Positions 61,401 through 64,000 of a DNA stretch of 64,000 nucleotides are shown here, one piece after another (the stretch's first letter is position 1; the number at the start of each line of letters is the position of its first letter). Made by a program: the position numbers and the translations under genes. The notes beneath the pieces were generated by a model that was given only the letters and a program-made list of their open reading frames with translations, did not search any database and was not told the origin of the DNA. Location: assembly GCA_034336665.1 (NCBI GenBank), contig JAPFBE010000070.1, positions 62,001 through 126,000 of the forward strand. The letters are read 5' to 3'. This DNA comes from Luscinia megarhynchos. Its lineage: Eukaryota > Chordata > Aves > Passeriformes > Turdidae.

Positions 61401-63745
61401 GCTTGTACCAGTTCGCCCCAGTTCATCCCAGTTCATCCTAGTTTGTCCCAGTCCGTCCCAGTTCATCCCAGTTCATCCTAGTTTGTCCCAGTCCCGTCTC
61501 AGTTCGGTCCCAGGTTGTCCCAGTCCGTCCCAGTTTGTCCCAGTTTGTCCCAGTTCATCCCAGTTCATCCTAGTTCGTCCCAGTTCATCCCAGTTTGCCC
61601 CAGTTCGCCCCAGTTCATCCCAGTCCATCCCAGTCCGTCCCAGTTCGTCCCAGTTCATCCCCCGTCAGATCAGTTTGTCCCAGTTCATCCCAGTTCATCC
61701 CAGTCCATACCAGTTCGTCCCAGTTCATCCCAGTTCGTCCCCAGTCTGTCCCAGTTCATCCCAGTTCGTCTCCCAGTTCAGTCCCAGTTCAGTCCCTAGT
61801 CAGCTCCCAGTCCGCTCCCAGTTCATCCTCAGTTCAGTCTCTAGTTCATCCTAGTCCATCCCCTAGTCTCAGTCCCCAGTCCGTCCCAGTTTGTCCCAGT
61901 CCATCCCAGTTCATCCCAGTCCGGCTCCCAGTCCATCCCAGTCCATCCCAGTCCATCCCAGTCCATCCCAGTCCATCCCAGTTTCGAGTCCCAGTCCGTC
62001 CCAGTCCATCCCAGTCCATCCCAGTCCATCCCCAGTCCATCCCAGTTCATCCCAGTCCATCCTAGTTCGTCTCAGTCCATCCCTAGTCCATCCCTAGTCC
62101 ATCCCTAGTTCGTCCCGAGTCCATCCCTAGTCCATCCCAGTTCTGCTCCCAGTCCATCCCTAGTCCATCCCCTAGTTCTGTCCCAGTCCATCCCAGTTCA
62201 TTCCAGTCCATCCCAGTTCGTCTCCAGTCCATCCCAGTCCATCCCAGTCCATCCCAGTTTCGCCCCAGTCCATCCCAGTCCATCCCAGTCCGTCCCAGTC
62301 CATCCCAGTCCATCCCAGTCCATCCCAGTTCGTCCCAGTCCATCCCAGTCCATCCCAGTCCATCCCAGTCCATCCCAGTCCATCCCTAGTTCATCCCAGT
62401 CCATCCCAGTTCGTCCCAGTCCATCCCAGTCCATCCCAGTCCATCCCAGTTCGTCCCAGTCCATCCCAGTCCATCCCAGTCCATCCCAGTCCATCCCAGT
62501 CCATCCCAGTTCATCCCAGTCCATCCCAGTTCGTCCCAGTCCATCCCAGTCCGTCCCAGTCCGTCCTAGTTTGTCCCAGTCCGTCCCAGTCCGTCCCAGT
62601 TCATCCCAGTTCGTCCCAGTCCATCCCAATCCCTCCCAGTCCATCCCAGTCCATCCCAGTCCATCCCAGTCCGTCCTAGTTCATCCCAGTTCGTCCCAGT
62701 CCATCCCAATCCCTCCCAGTCCATCCCAGTCCATCCCAGTCCATCCCAGTCCATCCCAGTTCATCCCAGTTCATCCCAGTTCGTCCCAGTCCGTCCCAGT
62801 CCATCCCAGTTCATCCCAGTTCATCCCAGTCCATCCCAGTCCATCCCAGTCCATCCCAGTCCGTCCCAGTTCATCCCAGTTCATCCCAGTTTGTCCCAGT
62901 CCATCCCAGTCCGTCCCAGTTCATCCCAGTCCATCCCAGTCCGTCCCAGTTCGTCTCCAGTTCATCCCAGTCCGTCCCAGTCCGTCCCAGTCCGCTCTCA
63001 GTCCATCCCAGTCCGTCCCCAGTCCCTCCCAGTTCGTCCCAGTCCATCCCAGTCCATCCCAGTCCGCCCCCAGTCCATCCCAGTCCATCCCAGTCCGCCC
63101 CAGTCCGTCCCAGTCCATCCCAGTCCGTCCCAGTCCATCCCAGTCCATCCCAGTCCATCCCAGTCCATCCCAGTCCGTCCCAGTCCATCCCAGTCCGCTC
63201 CAGTTCATCCCAGTCCCTCCCAGTCCATCCCAGTCCGGGCTCCCAGTCCATCCCAGTCCGTTCCAGTTCATCCCAGTCCATCCCAGTCCGTCCCAGTCCG
63301 TCCCAGTCCATCCCAGTCCATCCCAGTTCGTCCCAGTCCGCCTCCCAGTCCATCCCAGTCCGTCCCAGTCCATCCCAGTCCATCCCAGTTCGTCCCAGTC
63401 CGTCCCAGTCCATCCCAGTCCGTCCCAGTCCATCCCAGTCCATCCCAGTCCATCCCAGTCCGTCCCAGTTCATCCCAGTCCTCCCAGTCCATCCCAGTCC
63501 CTCCCAGTCCATCCCAGTCCGTTCCAGTTCATCCCAGTCCATCCCAGTCCGTCCCAGTCCATCCCAGTCCATCCCAGTTCGTCCCAGTTCGCTCCCAGTC
63601 CATCCCAGTCCATCCCAGTCCGTCCCAGTCCGTCCCAGTCCATCCCAGTCCATCCCAGTCCATCCCAGTCCGTCCCAGTCCCTCCCAGTCCATCCCAGTC
63701 CGTCCCAGTCCATCCCAGTCCATCCCAGTCCGTCCCAGTTCCTGC
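61401..63745 (+). repeat. 2.3 kb 10-base minisatellite (cagtccatcc) inside an exon 28 edge copy
   Basis: About 230 tandem copies of cagtccatcc, cagttcatcc and cagtccgtcc, first degenerate and then very regular (62280-63740). The array begins inside the sixteenth exon 28 end copy, just after ggttcagccacagcctgccc, and stops where that copy resumes with gttcctgcggatcatcccca. The 10-base step already exists in the exon itself (cagttcgtcccagttccacc), so the minisatellite probably grew from coding sequence. All six frames are open in places (SQSIPVHP; GLGWTGMDWD). Confidence 0.95.
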
Positions 63746-63764
63746 GGATCATCCCCAGCTGGAG
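63737..63764 (+). repeat. Terminal part of an exon 28 3'-edge copy
   Basis: gttcctgcggatcatcccca followed by gctggag and gtgacc corresponds to the end of the exon 28 edge unit (ttccaccagatcatcccgaa, ctggag, gtgggg). It closes the copy interrupted by the 10-base array. Confidence 0.8.
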
Positions 63765-64000
63765 GTGACCCCAAACCCCGCCCCAAATTTAACCCCTCCC
63801 CCAACAGGTGACACACCTGGGTGGCGCCGCGGACACCCCAAAATGTCCCCAAATGTCCCCAAATGTCCCCAAATGTCCCCAAAATGTGTCACCTGTCCCC
63901 AAATCTGTCCCCAAATGTCCCCAAATGTGTCACCTGTCCCCAAATGTGTCACCTGTCCCCAAAAGTGTCACCTGTCCCCAAATCTCTCACCTGTCCCACA
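63765..64000 (+). repeat. Intron 28 continuation, ccccaaatgtgtcacctgt array
   Basis: After a short unique stretch (63765-63835) units of 10 and 20 bases (ccccaaatgt, ccccaaatgtgtcacctgtc) run to the end of the window. No exon 29 sequence is present. Confidence 0.88.

Overview
The window is an internal slice of one vertebrate gene, read on the + strand: the skeletal-muscle ryanodine receptor RYR1. Nineteen coding exons appear in the same order as human RYR1 exons 10-28 (numbering from memory, anchored on exons 11, 12, 15 and 17, where the known human disease residues G341, I403, R552 and R614 fall). Together they hold about 2.96 kb of coding sequence, under 5% of the window. They encode roughly residues 265-1210: the end of the N-terminal MIR beta-trefoil (exons 10-13), the RIH solenoid (14-17), SPRY1 (18-20), the two RyR repeats (20/21-25) and SPRY2 (26-28). 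The 5' part of the gene (promoter, exons 1-9) and the part after exon 28 lie outside.

Every intron is made of minisatellite arrays. GC-rich codons, sequence that is clearly RYR1 yet well diverged from mammals, and introns built of G-rich or C-rich tandem repeats fit a bird or similar sauropsid microchromosome. I cannot name the species.

The striking property is that most introns contain tandem copies of the exon edge next to them. Arrays downstream of an exon repeat its last 15-60 bases plus its 5' splice site. Arrays upstream repeat the 3' splice site plus the first 15-70 bases. Several introns have both kinds, with a switch in the middle. Examples are 11 extra exon-12 ends (5388-7351), 19 extra exon-24 starts (37039-40693), about 16 extra exon-24 ends (40854-43930), 23 extra exon-25 ends (46210-51375) and 15 or more extra exon-28 ends (59020-61400). 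Between the edge copies lie shorter-unit repeats of 9-20 bp. In the exon-24 upstream array each copy is an 18-base unit with its own AG acceptor and GT donor, so it looks like an array of in-frame microexons.

Exons 10, 13, 19, 21, 23, 24 and 25 are open and intact, and exon 22 is open but its donor reads GG. Exons 11, 12, 14-18, 20 and 26-28 carry small indels, many in homopolymers, and exons 14 and 15 are badly garbled. That pattern fits an unpolished long-read consensus through repeats better than a dead gene, but raw reads are needed to decide. No RNA gene, CRISPR array, complete transposon or second protein-coding gene was seen on either strand; the many long open frames are by-products of tandem repeats.
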